A DNA stretch of 64,000 nucleotides from CAVSUR01 sp052143655 (GCA_052143655.1 JBKQSL010000149.1:1-64000); one strand, 5' to 3'. Numbered from the stretch's first letter, positions 1 through 8,378 are shown. Numbers and translations are program-made. Notes: a model not told the origin generated them from the sequence alone.

Positions 1-1209
1 CGGGCGCAGCAGCAGGCCCGGTCCGGCGACCTGGAACCGGCTGAGGTCATCGACGCCGCGGTGGCGGGGCTGCCGCCCCGGCCCGGCAGCCTCACCCCGG
101 TGATCAACGCGACCGGCGTCCTGCTGCACACCAACCTGGGCCGGGCGCCGCTGTCGGCGGCGGCCGTAGAGGCGGCGGTGGCCGCCGCCGGATGCACCGA
201 CCTGGAGTTCGATCTCGCTGCCGGGGTGCGCGGCCGCCGCGGCCGCGGCATGCTGGCTGCGCTGGCCGCCGCAGTGCCGGACGCCGAGGACGTGCACGTC
301 GTCAACAACAATGCCGCGGCCCTGGTGCTGGCGGTCACGGCGCTGGCGGCCGGCCGCCAGGTCGTCGTCAGCCGCGGTGAGCTGATCGAGATCGGAGACG
401 GGTTCCGGCTGCCCGACCTGCTGGAGTCCACCGGGGCGCAGATCCGCGAGGTCGGCACCACGAACCGGACCACGGCCGCCGATTACACGGCGGTCATCGG
501 GCCGCAGACCGGCTTCGTGCTGAAGGTGCACCCGTCCAACTACCGGATCGAGGGTTTCACGGCCAGCGCGTCGGTCTCGGACCTGGCGATGCTCGGCGTG
601 CCGGTCGTGGCCGACATCGGCTCCGGGCTGCTGGCGCCGCACCCGCTGCTGCCCGCGGAGCCGGACGCCGCCAGCTGGCTGCGGGCCGGCGCGGCGCTGG
701 TGACCGCCAGCGGGGACAAGCTGCTCGGCGGCCCGCAGGCCGGGCTGCTGCTCGGCCGGGCTGACCTGATCGCCACCCTGGCCCGGCATCCGCTCGCCCG
801 GGCCCTGCGCATCGACAAGCTCACCGTCGCAGCCCTGGAGGCCACCCTGTCCGGTCCGTCCGCTCCCACGGTGAACGCCCTGGCCGCCGACCCGGCCGCA
901 CTGCGCAACCGGGCGGCCCGGCTCGCCGCGGACCTGGCCGCCGCGGGCCTGGACGCGCGGCAGGTCGCCACCGACGCGGCCGTCGGCGGCGGAGGCGGCC
1001 CCGGGGTGCGGCTGCCGAGTGCGGCTGTCAGCCTGCCAGCCGGGCTCGCGGGCTCGCTGCGGGCCGGGGAGCAGGTGCGCCGCGGCGCGATCCCCGCGGT
1101 GGTGGGCCGCGTCGACGACGGGCGGCTGCTGCTGGACCTGCGGGCCGTCGCGCCTGCCGACGATGAGCGGGTCAGCACCGCCGTTCTCGCTGCGGCCGGA
1201 CGGCGCTGA
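1..1209 (+). CDS. selA: L-seryl-tRNA(Sec) selenium transferase, 5' end outside window
   Basis: PLP enzyme that converts seryl-tRNA(Sec) to selenocysteinyl-tRNA(Sec) using selenophosphate. The frame is open from base 1, so the true start lies upstream; 402 residues are visible and the N-terminal domain is incomplete. The SelA signature is clear: the N-terminal 'NATGVLLHTNLGRAPLS' stretch and the PLP-lysine motif 'SGDKLLGGPQAG' (Lys at visible residue 240). The stop overlaps the selB start by one base (TGATG), so the two are probably translationally coupled. No tRNA-Sec gene or selD is visible in the window. Confidence 0.93.
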   Translation, partial: RAQQQARSGDLEPAEVIDAAVAGLPPRPGSLTPVINATGVLLHTNLGRAPLSAAAVEAAVAAAGCTDLEFDLAAGVRGRRGRGMLAALAAAVPDAEDVHVVNNNAAALVLAVTALAAGRQVVVSRGELIEIGDGFRLPDLLESTGAQIREVGTTNRTTAADYTAVIGPQTGFVLKVHPSNYRIEGFTASASVSDLAMLGVPVVADIGSGLLAPHPLLPAEPDAASWLRAGAALVTASGDKLLGGPQAGLLLGRADLIATLARHPLARALRIDKLTVAALEATLSGPSAPTVNALAADPAALRNRAARLAADLAAAGLDARQVATDAAVGGGGGPGVRLPSAAVSLPAGLAGSLRAGEQVRRGAIPAVVGRVDDGRLLLDLRAVAPADDERVSTAVLAAAGRR

Positions 1210-3365
1210 TGCACGTCATCGCGACCGCCGGGCACGTCGATCACGGGAAGTCGGCGCTGCTGAAGGCGCTGACCGGAACCGATCCGGACCGGTGGGAGGA
1301 AGAGCGGCGCCGCGGCCTGACCATCGACCTCGGCTACGCCTGGCTGACCCTGCCGTCCGGTGAGCACGTAGCGTTCGTCGACGTGCCCGGGCACGAGCGG
1401 TTCGTGCCGAACATGCTCGCCGGAGTGGGCCCAGTGCCCGCCGTGCTGTTCATCGTCGCCGCCGACGAGGGCTGGATGCCGCAGTCAGCCGAGCACCTCG
1501 CGGTCGTGGACGCACTGGGCATCCACGATGGCCTGCTCGTGGTGACCCGCTGCGATCTCGCCGAGCCGGGCCCGGCGCTGGCCCAGGCGCGTACCGCGCT
1601 CGCGCAGACCAGCCTGGCCGGAGCCGCCGCCGTCGCGGTCAGCGCGCGCACCGGGGCGGGCCTGCCCGAGCTGGTCGACGCGCTGGAACAACTGGTCGCC
1701 GGGCTGCCCGCCGCCGACTCCGGCGCTCCCGTGCGGATGTGGGCGGACCGCTCGTTCAGCATCGCGGGCAGCGGTACGGTCGTCACGGGCACCCTGCCGG
1801 CCGGAACCGTGCACCAGGGCGACGAGCTGCTCGTCACCCCGGCCATGCGGCCGGTCCGGGTCCGCGCGATCCAGTCGCTCGGCCAGCAGGTCACCGCGGT
1901 CACCGGGGTGACCAGGGCGGCGCTGAACCTGCGCGGCATCAGCCGGGAAGCGGTTAGCCGCGGCATGGCCCTGGTGGACGCCGGTCGCTGGACAATGACC
2001 GACATGCTGGACGTCCGGGTTACTTCCGGGCCGGCGCCGGGGGACGCCCAGGATGGTGCCGGCGAGGACACGATGCGGCTGCCCCGGCAGCTGACCCTGC
2101 ATATCGGCTCGGCCCGCACTCTGGCCCGGGTCCGGCCGCTGGGCGGGCGGCACATCCGGCTGACCCTGCGTGAGCCGCTGCCGCTGCACGTCGGCGACCG
2201 GGTGCTGCTGCGTGACCCAGGCGCCGCGCGGGTCCGCACCGCCGCGATCGGCATTGCCCAGCTCGCCGCCGCGTCCCGCCGCCCGGCAGGCGTGGCCAGC
2301 GCGGCGCCAGCCGGGAACGGCAGCCCGGCGGCGCCCGCTGCGGCCCATCCCGGGCCGGCGGCTGCCCATCCCGGGCCGGCCGCCGCTGTGAGCCCGGCCG
2401 CCGGCCGGCCTGTGGCGGGCACGGCGACCGCGCCGGCTCCGGACGATTTCTCCCCGCCCGCCGCACCCGGCCCGCCCGCCGTACCCGGCCCGGCCCCCGC
2501 ATCCGGCCCGTTCCCCGCATCCGGCCCGTTCCCCGCATCCGGCCCGCCCGCTCCGGCCGCAGGCTGGCCGAGCGTGCTCGGCGGCGTCGTGCTGGACGTG
2601 GCCCCGCCGCCGCTGGTCCGCCGCGGCGCGGCGGCCGCCGCCGCGCGCGAGCTGGCCGACTGGCCTGATCAGCCGGCCGCAAGCGACCTGCTGCGGCGGC
2701 ACGGCCTGCTGCGGGCCAGCGCGCTGCTGGCGATGGGCATCAGAGATCATCCGGTGCCGGTCACGGGCGAGTGGCTGGCCGATCCCGGTCACTGGGACGA
2801 GCTGGCCGGCAAGCTCGCCGAGGCGGTCGCGGCGCACGCTGCCCGGCAGCCGCTGGCGGCGGGCATGCCGGTGGAAGCGGCGAGGTCCGCGCTCGCGCTG
2901 CCCGACCGCCGCTTGGCCGAATCGCTCGTCCGGCCGCCGCTGCGGATCCGCGACGGCGTGATCGCGGTCGCCGCCTCCGGCAGCAGCGGCGCGCTGCCAG
3001 AGGGAATCGAGGCGGCCGTCCACGTGCTGCGCGCCGACCTGGCCGCGGCGCCGTTCCGGGCGCCCGATGCCGACCGGCTGCGCCGGCTCGGCCTGGACGG
3101 CCGGGGCATCGCGGCCGCGGAGCGGGCCAGGCTGCTGCTGCGGGTCAGCGATCACATCGTGCTGGCCCCCGGTGCCGACGAGCAGGCGGCGGCCATCCTG
3201 GCCGGGCTGCCGCAGCCGTTTACCGCCGCGCAGGCCCGGCAGGCCCTCGACACCACCCGCCGGATCGCGATCCCGCTGCTGGAGTACCTCGACCGGGCCG
3301 GCGTCACCGAGCGGCTGCCTGACGACCGGCGCCGGGTACGGGATAGCGGAAACAGTACGGGCTAG
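1209..3365 (+). CDS. selB: Selenocysteine-specific elongation factor SelB
   Basis: GTPase that delivers selenocysteinyl-tRNA to UGA codons marked by a SECIS element. The G1 motif GHVDHGKS is at residues 8-15 and G3 is DVPGHERF; the NKxD position reads TRCD. EF-Tu-like domains II and III follow, then C-terminal winged-helix repeats that bind mRNA. At 718 residues it is about 100 longer than a typical SelB (E. coli 614). The excess is a Pro/Ala/Gly-rich insert at about residues 357-453 with near-identical repeats (HPGPAAA, SGPFPA). It separates 'LLRDPGAARV' from 'VLDVAPPPLVRRG', segments that I recall as nearly contiguous in SelB. Starts on selA's stop and ends convergently with a 4-bp overlap on the next gene. 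Confidence 0.93.
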   Translation: MHVIATAGHVDHGKSALLKALTGTDPDRWEEERRRGLTIDLGYAWLTLPSGEHVAFVDVPGHERFVPNMLAGVGPVPAVLFIVAADEGWMPQSAEHLAVVDALGIHDGLLVVTRCDLAEPGPALAQARTALAQTSLAGAAAVAVSARTGAGLPELVDALEQLVAGLPAADSGAPVRMWADRSFSIAGSGTVVTGTLPAGTVHQGDELLVTPAMRPVRVRAIQSLGQQVTAVTGVTRAALNLRGISREAVSRGMALVDAGRWTMTDMLDVRVTSGPAPGDAQDGAGEDTMRLPRQLTLHIGSARTLARVRPLGGRHIRLTLREPLPLHVGDRVLLRDPGAARVRTAAIGIAQLAAASRRPAGVASAAPAGNGSPAAPAAAHPGPAAAHPGPAAAVSPAAGRPVAGTATAPAPDDFSPPAAPGPPAVPGPAPASGPFPASGPFPASGPPAPAAGWPSVLGGVVLDVAPPPLVRRGAAAAAARELADWPDQPAASDLLRRHGLLRASALLAMGIRDHPVPVTGEWLADPGHWDELAGKLAEAVAAHAARQPLAAGMPVEAARSALALPDRRLAESLVRPPLRIRDGVIAVAASGSSGALPEGIEAAVHVLRADLAAAPFRAPDADRLRRLGLDGRGIAAAERARLLLRVSDHIVLAPGADEQAAAILAGLPQPFTAAQARQALDTTRRIAIPLLEYLDRAGVTERLPDDRRRVRDSGNSTG

Positions 3366-4501
3366 CGATAGCCCCACTCGCTGAAGCGGGCGACGCTCCA
3401 GGCCGGCGCTTCCGGCGGCGGCCTGTCGGTGGCCAGCCACCGGGCCAGGGCCATGCCGGTGGCCGGGGCGTTGAGTATGCCCGTGCGGTAGTGGCCGGAA
3501 GTGATCCAGGCGTTGCCCAGGCCGGGCACCCGGTCGATCACCGGCCGGCCGTCCGGGTGCCGCGGCCGGAAGCAGCACCACTGATGCGAGACCCCGATCC
3601 CGCGCACGCTCGGCAGTGCCGAGTACAGGCTTTCCAGGATGGAGTCGATCACCTCGGGGCGGACGGCCGGGCTCTCGTCGCCCACGTCGAAGGTCCCGCC
3701 GGCCAGCAGCCGCCCGTCCTCCAGCGGGGTGGCCACCGGGGCCACCGTGCACGGCAGCCGCACCGGGGCCGGGTCGGTGACCAGCAGGTGCCCCTTCACC
3801 CGGTCCGCGGGAAGTGACAGCTCCAGGCCGTCGAGCACCGGCGGCTGGCCGGTCGCGAACATGACCGCGCCCGGGGAGATCGGGCCGGCCGACGTGGCGA
3901 CGGTGATGATCCGCTCACCGCGGATCTGCACGCCGGTGGCCGCGACCCCGGTCGCCACGGCCGGCAGGCCGGCCGACAGGCTGGCCAGCGAGCGCAGCGG
4001 GTTCACCCGCGCCTGATGCCGGATCAGCGCGCCCGCCAGCCGCCAGGCCAGGCCCGGTACCAGCGCCGTGACCTTTTTCGCCTCCAGCCAGACCACGGCC
4101 GGGTGCTCCTGGTCGCGCACGCTCTCGGGGGCCAGGCCGATCCAGTCCAGCTCGATCAGGCCCACCCCGCCCGGGGTGACCTGCTCCAGGTACCGCCACC
4201 GCTCCAGGCTGGCCCGCTCCAGGTCGACGAAGGTCTCCGGATCGCTCCACTGGTGCGGCTCGGGGATCAGCAGGCCGGTCGCGCCGCCGGTCGCCCCGGC
4301 GCCCAGGCGCCCGGCCTCGATCAGCAGCACCGAGCCCAGTCCGGCGTCATGGCACGCCAGCGCGGTCGCCACGCCGACGATGCCGCCGCCCACCACAAGC
4401 ACGTCGGGCCGGGATTCCGGGATGGTGCCTGCGCCGCGGCCGAGCGCCTCCCGCTCGGCCGCCGTCAGCTGATCCCGCCAGACGGGGCTTTCGACAGTCA
4501 T
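3362..4501 (-). CDS. FAD-dependent oxidoreductase (DAO / glycine-D-amino-acid oxidase family)
   Basis: 379-residue flavoprotein. The dinucleotide-binding motif VVGGGIVGVATALA sits at about residues 36-49, preceded by a 33-residue N-terminal extension. A DAO-type C-terminus follows, with 'MFATGQPP' and 'GVSHQWCCFRPRHPDGRPVID'. Members oxidise amines such as glycine, sarcosine or D-amino acids, but the substrate cannot be told from sequence. The start is the ATG that begins MTVESPV; the frame stays open upstream, but that stretch lies antisense to moaA. Its TAG shares the four bases CTAG with selB's stop, so the genes are convergent and overlapping. Divergent from moaA with about 240 bp between. 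Confidence 0.82.
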   Translation of the reverse strand: MTVESPVWRDQLTAAEREALGRGAGTIPESRPDVLVVGGGIVGVATALACHDAGLGSVLLIEAGRLGAGATGGATGLLIPEPHQWSDPETFVDLERASLERWRYLEQVTPGGVGLIELDWIGLAPESVRDQEHPAVVWLEAKKVTALVPGLAWRLAGALIRHQARVNPLRSLASLSAGLPAVATGVAATGVQIRGERIITVATSAGPISPGAVMFATGQPPVLDGLELSLPADRVKGHLLVTDPAPVRLPCTVAPVATPLEDGRLLAGGTFDVGDESPAVRPEVIDSILESLYSALPSVRGIGVSHQWCCFRPRHPDGRPVIDRVPGLGNAWITSGHYRTGILNAPATGMALARWLATDRPPPEAPAWSVARFSEWGYR

Positions 4502-4744
4502 GATCCCATCCTCGATGATCTGGCAGGGCGCCGTCAGGCGCAGCCGGGGAGCGGCGGCGCAGCAGTCGATGATGTGAATGTTAAGTGACCGGCCAGCGGC
4601 TGGCGGCCGTGGAGCCCGGGCTGGCCGGGAACGAATCCGGGCCTGTAACACTTGTTCCTTATCAGACGGCTCCGCGCCCGTGCTCAAAACCGCAGGCGGG
4701 CAGTGGCAGGCGACCGGCAAGCCAGTTCGGGAGGAGCTGATGAC

Positions 4745-5734
4745 GTGCTCGCCGACGCGTTCGGGCGGGTAGCGACGGATCTGCGGGTCTCGGTTACAGA
4801 CCGGTGCAACCTGCGGTGCAGTTATTGCATGCCCGCAGCGGGGCTGGACTGGCTGCCCAGCCCGGAAGTGCTCACCGACGACGAGCTGATGCGCCTGATC
4901 GGGATCGCCGTGCAGCGGCTCGGGATCACCGAGGTGCGGTTCACCGGCGGCGAGCCGCTGCTGCGCCGCAGCCTGACCAGCATCGTGGCGCGCACTACCG
5001 CGCTGACCCCGCGGCCGGAGGTGTCGCTGACCAGCAACGGGATCGGGCTGGCCCGGATGGCCGGGCCGCTGCGCGCCGCGGGCCTGGACCGGATTAACGT
5101 CTCGCTCGACACCCTGTCCCCGCAGACCTTCCAGCGGCTGTCCCGGCGCGACCGGCTCGCCGATGTAGTGGACGGCCTGGCGGCCGCGGCTGAGGCCGGC
5201 CTGGGCCCGGTCAAGGTCAACGCGGTGCTGATGCGCGGGGTGAACGACGATGAGGCGGTGCCGCTGCTGCGGTTCTGCCTGGAGCATGGCTATCAGCTGA
5301 GGTTCATCGAGCAGATGCCGCTCGACGCCCAGCACGGCTGGCGCCGCGCGGACATGGTCACCGCCGACGAGATCATGGCCAGCCTGTCCGGGGACTTCAC
5401 GCTGAAGCCGGCCGATCCCGCCGAGCGCGGCTCCGCGCCCGCGGAGACGTTCCTGGTCGACGGGGGACCCGCCACGGTTGGCATCATCGCCGCGGTGACC
5501 AGGCCGTTCTGCGGCTCGTGTGATCGGGTCCGGCTGACAGCCGACGGCCAGATCCGCAACTGCCTGTTCGCGCGGGACGAGAGCGACCTGCGCGGGGCAA
5601 TGCGCGCGGGCGCCGCCGATGCCGAGCTGGCCGAATGGTGGCGCCGTGCGGTCGCTGCCAAGCTGCCCGGCCATGGCATCAACGACCCCGGGTTCCTGCA
5701 GCCGACCAGGCCGATGTCGGCGATCGGCGGCTGA
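4745..5734 (+). CDS. moaA: GTP 3',8-cyclase MoaA (molybdenum cofactor biosynthesis)
   Basis: Radical SAM enzyme catalysing the first step of molybdopterin synthesis from GTP. The N-terminal CxxxCxxC cluster is C21, C25, C28 (RCNLRCSYCMP). GGEPLLR follows, and the C-terminal second Fe-S cluster is C256, C259 and C273 (FCGSCDRVRL...RNC). The protein ends in the MoaA-typical 'RPMSAIGG', where the GG tail is functional. I chose GTG 4745 because GGGAGGAG lies 8 bases upstream and the protein then begins right before the catalytic core; an in-frame open stretch further upstream has no supporting motif. Proximity to selAB suggests supply of cofactor to a Mo/Se oxidoreductase. Confidence 0.93.
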   Translation: MLADAFGRVATDLRVSVTDRCNLRCSYCMPAAGLDWLPSPEVLTDDELMRLIGIAVQRLGITEVRFTGGEPLLRRSLTSIVARTTALTPRPEVSLTSNGIGLARMAGPLRAAGLDRINVSLDTLSPQTFQRLSRRDRLADVVDGLAAAAEAGLGPVKVNAVLMRGVNDDEAVPLLRFCLEHGYQLRFIEQMPLDAQHGWRRADMVTADEIMASLSGDFTLKPADPAERGSAPAETFLVDGGPATVGIIAAVTRPFCGSCDRVRLTADGQIRNCLFARDESDLRGAMRAGAADAELAEWWRRAVAAKLPGHGINDPGFLQPTRPMSAIGG

Positions 5735-5751
5735 CAGGCCATCATGGCCTG
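5735..5751 (+). terminator. Short hairpin just after moaA
   Basis: Perfect 8-bp stem (CAGGCCAT / ATGGCCTG) around a single C, starting at the base after the moaA stop. There is no T-tract, so termination is only suggested. Confidence 0.35.
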
Positions 5752-5857
5752 CGTGGCCCTGCATCCCGCCGGGACGCAGCCGGGCACCGCGCGGCCCGGG
5801 ATTCGGCGGCCAGGCCGCATCCCGCAGTCGGCCGCATGAGCAGGAGGACTGCCCGAG

Positions 5858-6118
5858 ATGAGCACGATGGAGGAGTGGACCGGTGCTGTCTGCGCCGAGC
5901 TCGGCCTCGATCCGGCCGCGGCGGAGCTGCGGACGATCCTGGACGTGGCCCGCGACGCCGCGCACCAGGTGGCCAGGCCCGCCGCCCCGCTGACGACGTT
6001 CCTGCTGGGCGTGGCCGTCGGCCATGGGATGCCGCTGGCCACGGCCGCGCAGCGGGTCAGCGCACTGGCCGCCGGCTGGACGCCCGCCGAGCCAGACGCC
6101 AGCACGGGCCCCGCCTGA
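5858..6118 (+). CDS. DUF6457 domain protein
   Basis: 86-residue soluble protein beginning MSTMEEWTGAVCAELGLD. The pattern of a W near the N-terminus, 'ELGLDP', a central 'VARDAAHQVARPAAPLTTFLLGVAVG' and an Ala-rich C-terminal helix matches the small DUF6457 proteins. In actinobacteria these lie beside or are fused to Moco genes such as mobA. It sits 123 bp after moaA on the same strand, consistent with a Moco role; the biochemical function is unknown. GAGGACT just upstream of the ATG could be the ribosome binding site. Confidence 0.7.
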   Translation: MSTMEEWTGAVCAELGLDPAAAELRTILDVARDAAHQVARPAAPLTTFLLGVAVGHGMPLATAAQRVSALAAGWTPAEPDASTGPA

Positions 6119-6374
6119 CCGCCGGCCGCTCCGCCTGGCCGGTAGCCGCTCCGCCGGGCCGGTAGCGCGGTCTCATCTTGCCGTCCGGCTGCGGTCTCGT
6201 GCCGTCGGCCGCGGTCTCGTCTTGCCCACGGCTGCAGCCCGGCTGCCGGCGGGCTGCCGCCTGTTCCCTCTCCGCGCCGTCCAGCCGTGCCTGGGCCGCA
6301 GGCCGACGCGGGCCTGGGCAGGGCTGGACCGGCCCGGGTGGCTGGAATCTTTCTTCTGAGGCTTGCCATGCGTT
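6119..6374. repeat. Gene-free stretch with short tandem repeats
   Basis: Immediately after the DUF6457 stop, a 20-base unit occurs twice (6125-6144 and 6145-6164) with one mismatch. Three loosely related copies of GCGGTCTCNTCTTGCC follow up to about 6226. No convincing gene is seen up to the palindrome at 6375. Confidence 0.55.
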
Positions 6375-6390
6375 AGATATCGATATATCT
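6375..6390. promoter_or_regulatory. AT-rich palindrome, candidate PadR operator
   Basis: AGATAT-CGAT-ATATCT: 6-bp inverted arms around CGAT, containing the perfect palindrome ATATCGATAT, in an otherwise very GC-rich region. It lies about 80 bp upstream of the padR start. PadR regulators commonly bind AT-rich dyads in their own promoters, so autoregulation is a reasonable inference. Confidence 0.55.
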
Positions 6391-6468
6391 TTGAGCTATC
6401 AGAACAGTCCGGAGAAGCTCAGACGAAGACCTGGAGGAGTCCGGACGAACGACAATCAGGGAGTAACG

Positions 6469-7182
6469 ATGCGACACGAAACCTTCCGGCGCTGGGGCGA
6501 CGAGGACGATCGCAAGCGCGGATACGTGCAGGAAGATGAGGAATGGCGGCCCAGGGGCGGGCACCGCGGCCATGCTCGCGGTCCCGGCCGCGGCGGCCGG
6601 GACGGGTTCCCCGGACCCGGCTTCATGGGCGGCCCCGGCATGCACGGCTTCGGCCCGTGGCTGGGCGAGCCGCGGATGCGCGGCCCGCGGGCCCGCAGGG
6701 GCGACACCCGGGCTGCGGCCCTCGCGCTGCTCGCGGAGGAGCCGCGCAACGGCTATCAGATCATCCAGGAGATCAGCGAGCGCAGCGGCGGCGTCTGGCG
6801 GCCGAGCCCCGGCTCGGTGTACCCGGCGCTCGCGCAGCTCGAGGACGAGAACCTGATCCGGGCCGACGCGGACGAGGGCGGCCGGCGGGCCTATGTGCTC
6901 ACTGACGAGGGACGGCAGTACGTGGCCGAGCACGCCGATGAGCTGCGGGCGCCCTGGGACGAGGTGGCTGGCAGTGCCGGCGGCGCGGCCCTGGAGATGC
7001 GCCGACTGGCCGGCCAGGTCATGATGGCGGCGTTCCAGGTGGCGAGTGCGGGGACCGAGACGCAGGCCGCCCAGGCCCGCAAGATCCTCGCCGATACCCG
7101 CAAGTCGCTCTACCGCGTCCTGGCCGCTGACGGCCAGGACGAGCCGGAGGCGGGCGCGGCCCGGCCGGCTGACAGCGACTGA
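6469..7182 (+). CDS. PadR family transcriptional regulator
   Basis: 237 residues. A long N-terminal Arg/Gly/His/Pro-rich segment (about residues 1-78: RGGHRGHARGPGRGG and similar) precedes a PadR winged helix: 'RAAALALLAEEPRNGYQIIQEIS', 'WRPSPGSVYPALAQLEDENLI' and 'AYVLTDEGR'. A C-terminal helical dimerisation region follows. The start is the ATG after CAGGGAG; the frame is open further 5' but without an initiation signal. PadR proteins usually repress transporter or stress genes; no obvious target is adjacent, so self-repression through the palindrome at 6375 is the best guess. Confidence 0.88.
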   Translation: MRHETFRRWGDEDDRKRGYVQEDEEWRPRGGHRGHARGPGRGGRDGFPGPGFMGGPGMHGFGPWLGEPRMRGPRARRGDTRAAALALLAEEPRNGYQIIQEISERSGGVWRPSPGSVYPALAQLEDENLIRADADEGGRRAYVLTDEGRQYVAEHADELRAPWDEVAGSAGGAALEMRRLAGQVMMAAFQVASAGTETQAAQARKILADTRKSLYRVLAADGQDEPEAGAARPADSD

Positions 7183-7211
7183 CCGGCTGACGGGGAGCGA
7201 GGGACTGAGGT

Positions 7212-7245
7212 GCGCCGGGCGGGCCATGAGCGGCCCGCCCGGCGC
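7212..7245 (+). terminator. Strong hairpin downstream of padR
   Basis: Perfect 14-bp inverted repeat (GCGCCGGGCGGGCC and its complement) with a 6-base loop, 29 bp after the padR stop. No T-run follows, as is usual for actinomycete terminators. Confidence 0.65.
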
Positions 7246-7416
7246 TGTCATCTCGGTGCCGCCGACCCTGGCGAGCGGGCCCGTTTGCATCTGCGTCCGG
7301 CAGCCAGTATGCGGCGATAAGCACTGATATGAGGCCGCCAAAAGGGTCAGCGGATTCACGGCCGCATGGTCGCCGCACCGGAGCCGGCTAGTGGCCGGCA
7401 AGGCCGTCGCAGCCCG

Positions 7417-7452
7417 GCAGGTATTGCCGGCCGGGCGGTCGGCAATACCTGC
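7417..7452. repeat. 13-bp perfect inverted repeat
   Basis: GCAGGTATTGCCG and its exact complement flank a 10-base loop. The arms contain TATT, unusual among local GC-only hairpins. It could be a terminator, an operator or a structured RNA end; neighbouring genes do not decide. Confidence 0.45.
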
Positions 7453-7654
7453 GGTGGCATAACGGAAATCGCGCGGGCGGTGCTGCTACGGCATCGCCGC
7501 CCGCGGCGGAGCCAGCCCGGCTGGCAGCCAGGCCAGCGGCACGTGCGCTGCTGCGGCGCGAGCCGGGGTAGCGATCAGAATGGCCCGCCCGCGGGCTGTC
7601 GGCCGAGCAGCGGGCGCCAGCGCGAGCCTGAAAGGGCCTGGGGAAAAAGAAAGA

Positions 7655-7695
7655 GCGACGCCGGGTGGCTACGGGGGCAAACCACCCGGCGTCGC
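7655..7695 (-). terminator. Intrinsic terminator of the DUF3099 gene
   Basis: Perfect 14-bp stem (GCGACGCCGGGTGG / complement) with a 13-base loop. On the minus strand it is followed by a T-rich tract (complement of GGGGAAAAAGAAAGA). It lies about 160 bp past the stop of the minus-strand DUF3099 gene, the expected place for its terminator. It is the only hairpin noted in the window with a clear U-tract. Confidence 0.75.
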
Positions 7696-7852
7696 ATAAC
7701 GTCGGCGCTCCGACGGGGGCCCGGAACGCCGACAGGAGTGCCCCGGCGGGGGACCAGAGCACCGCCAATCATGCTACACCGAACCCGGCTCTAATGCATC
7801 AAGACCGGATGACAAGCGGATCTCGCCATGCAGTCGTCCCGATGCCCACAGA

Positions 7853-8254
7853 TCAGGCGTCTTGGTGCCCGCCTCCGTTGCTGCTTGGGGGTTTCTGCGA
7901 CGGCGCGCCGAAGGCGTCCGGCATGCCAGAAATGCCCGGCTTTCCAGGCTGGCTCCCGGGCGGCTGGTACTGCTCTGGCAGCCGCGGCTGGAACTCCTGG
8001 AAGCCGCGGGCTGCGTCCGGCTCCCGGCCCCCGTTGGCGAAGATGACGGCGAAATAGGGGATGAACAGGGCCCCGACCACCGGTATCCCGACCAGCAGCC
8101 AGCCCGCGTGAATGACGTAGAGGGCGACCCCAACCAGGAAGCAGACCGCCCGCACGCCCATCATGATCAGGTAGCGGCGCTGACGGTAGGCGATGTCCTC
8201 GGACTTCGACCGCCGGGCCTGGGTCACCATGTGTGCCTGCGAGCGCCGCGGCAT
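7853..8254 (-). CDS. DUF3099 membrane protein
   Basis: 133 residues. After a basic N-terminus (MPRRSQAHMVTQARRSKSEDI) come two transmembrane helices, 'YLIMMGVRAVCFLVGVALYV' and 'WLLVGIPVVGALFIPYFAVIFA', then a Pro/Gly-rich cytosolic tail. The 'SxDxxxRQRRYLIMMGxRxxCF' block is characteristic of DUF3099, a small actinobacterial membrane family of unknown function. The frame continues 44 codons upstream, but homology begins near this ATG. Divergent from dodecin, with a 319-bp spacer that contains a nested hairpin. Confidence 0.78.
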   Translation of the reverse strand: MPRRSQAHMVTQARRSKSEDIAYRQRRYLIMMGVRAVCFLVGVALYVIHAGWLLVGIPVVGALFIPYFAVIFANGGREPDAARGFQEFQPRLPEQYQPPGSQPGKPGISGMPDAFGAPSQKPPSSNGGGHQDA

Positions 8255-8308
8255 ATGGGCTGCTCTCACTTCTCTACGGTAAACCCCCGCGGGCATTGGG
8301 TCATCCGG

Positions 8309-8378
8309 GGCCTGCGGCGGCGTACCGGGGCGTGCCGCTGCGGCTACCTGCGCCGTCGGCACCGCCCCGCCGCAGGCC
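8309..8378. repeat. Nested inverted repeats in the DUF3099/dodecin spacer
   Basis: Outer arms GGCCTGCGGCGG (8309-8320) and exact complement (8367-8378). Inside the spacer, GTGCCG (8332-8337) pairs with CGGCAC (8357-8362). The nested arrangement can fold as one long hairpin. The rest of 8255-8573 shows no gene. Confidence 0.45.

Larger units (their letters stand above)
7246..7852. other. 607-bp region without a recognisable gene
   Basis: No reading frame here resembles a protein family. It holds a 13-bp perfect inverted repeat at 7417-7452 and a 14-bp one at 7655-7695. A relatively AT-rich patch lies around 7290-7350. A small RNA ending at the 7417-7452 hairpin is possible but unsupported. 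Confidence 0.5.

Noticed and set aside
1485..3752. Long open frame antisense to selB
   Set aside because: Shadow of selB with no family motif; extends only because stop codons are rare at this GC content.
4614..4735. Possible tRNA-Sec between the FAD oxidoreductase and moaA, prompted by a TCAAAA stretch
   Set aside because: The bases around TCA do not form an anticodon stem and no long acceptor, D or T arms can be drawn.
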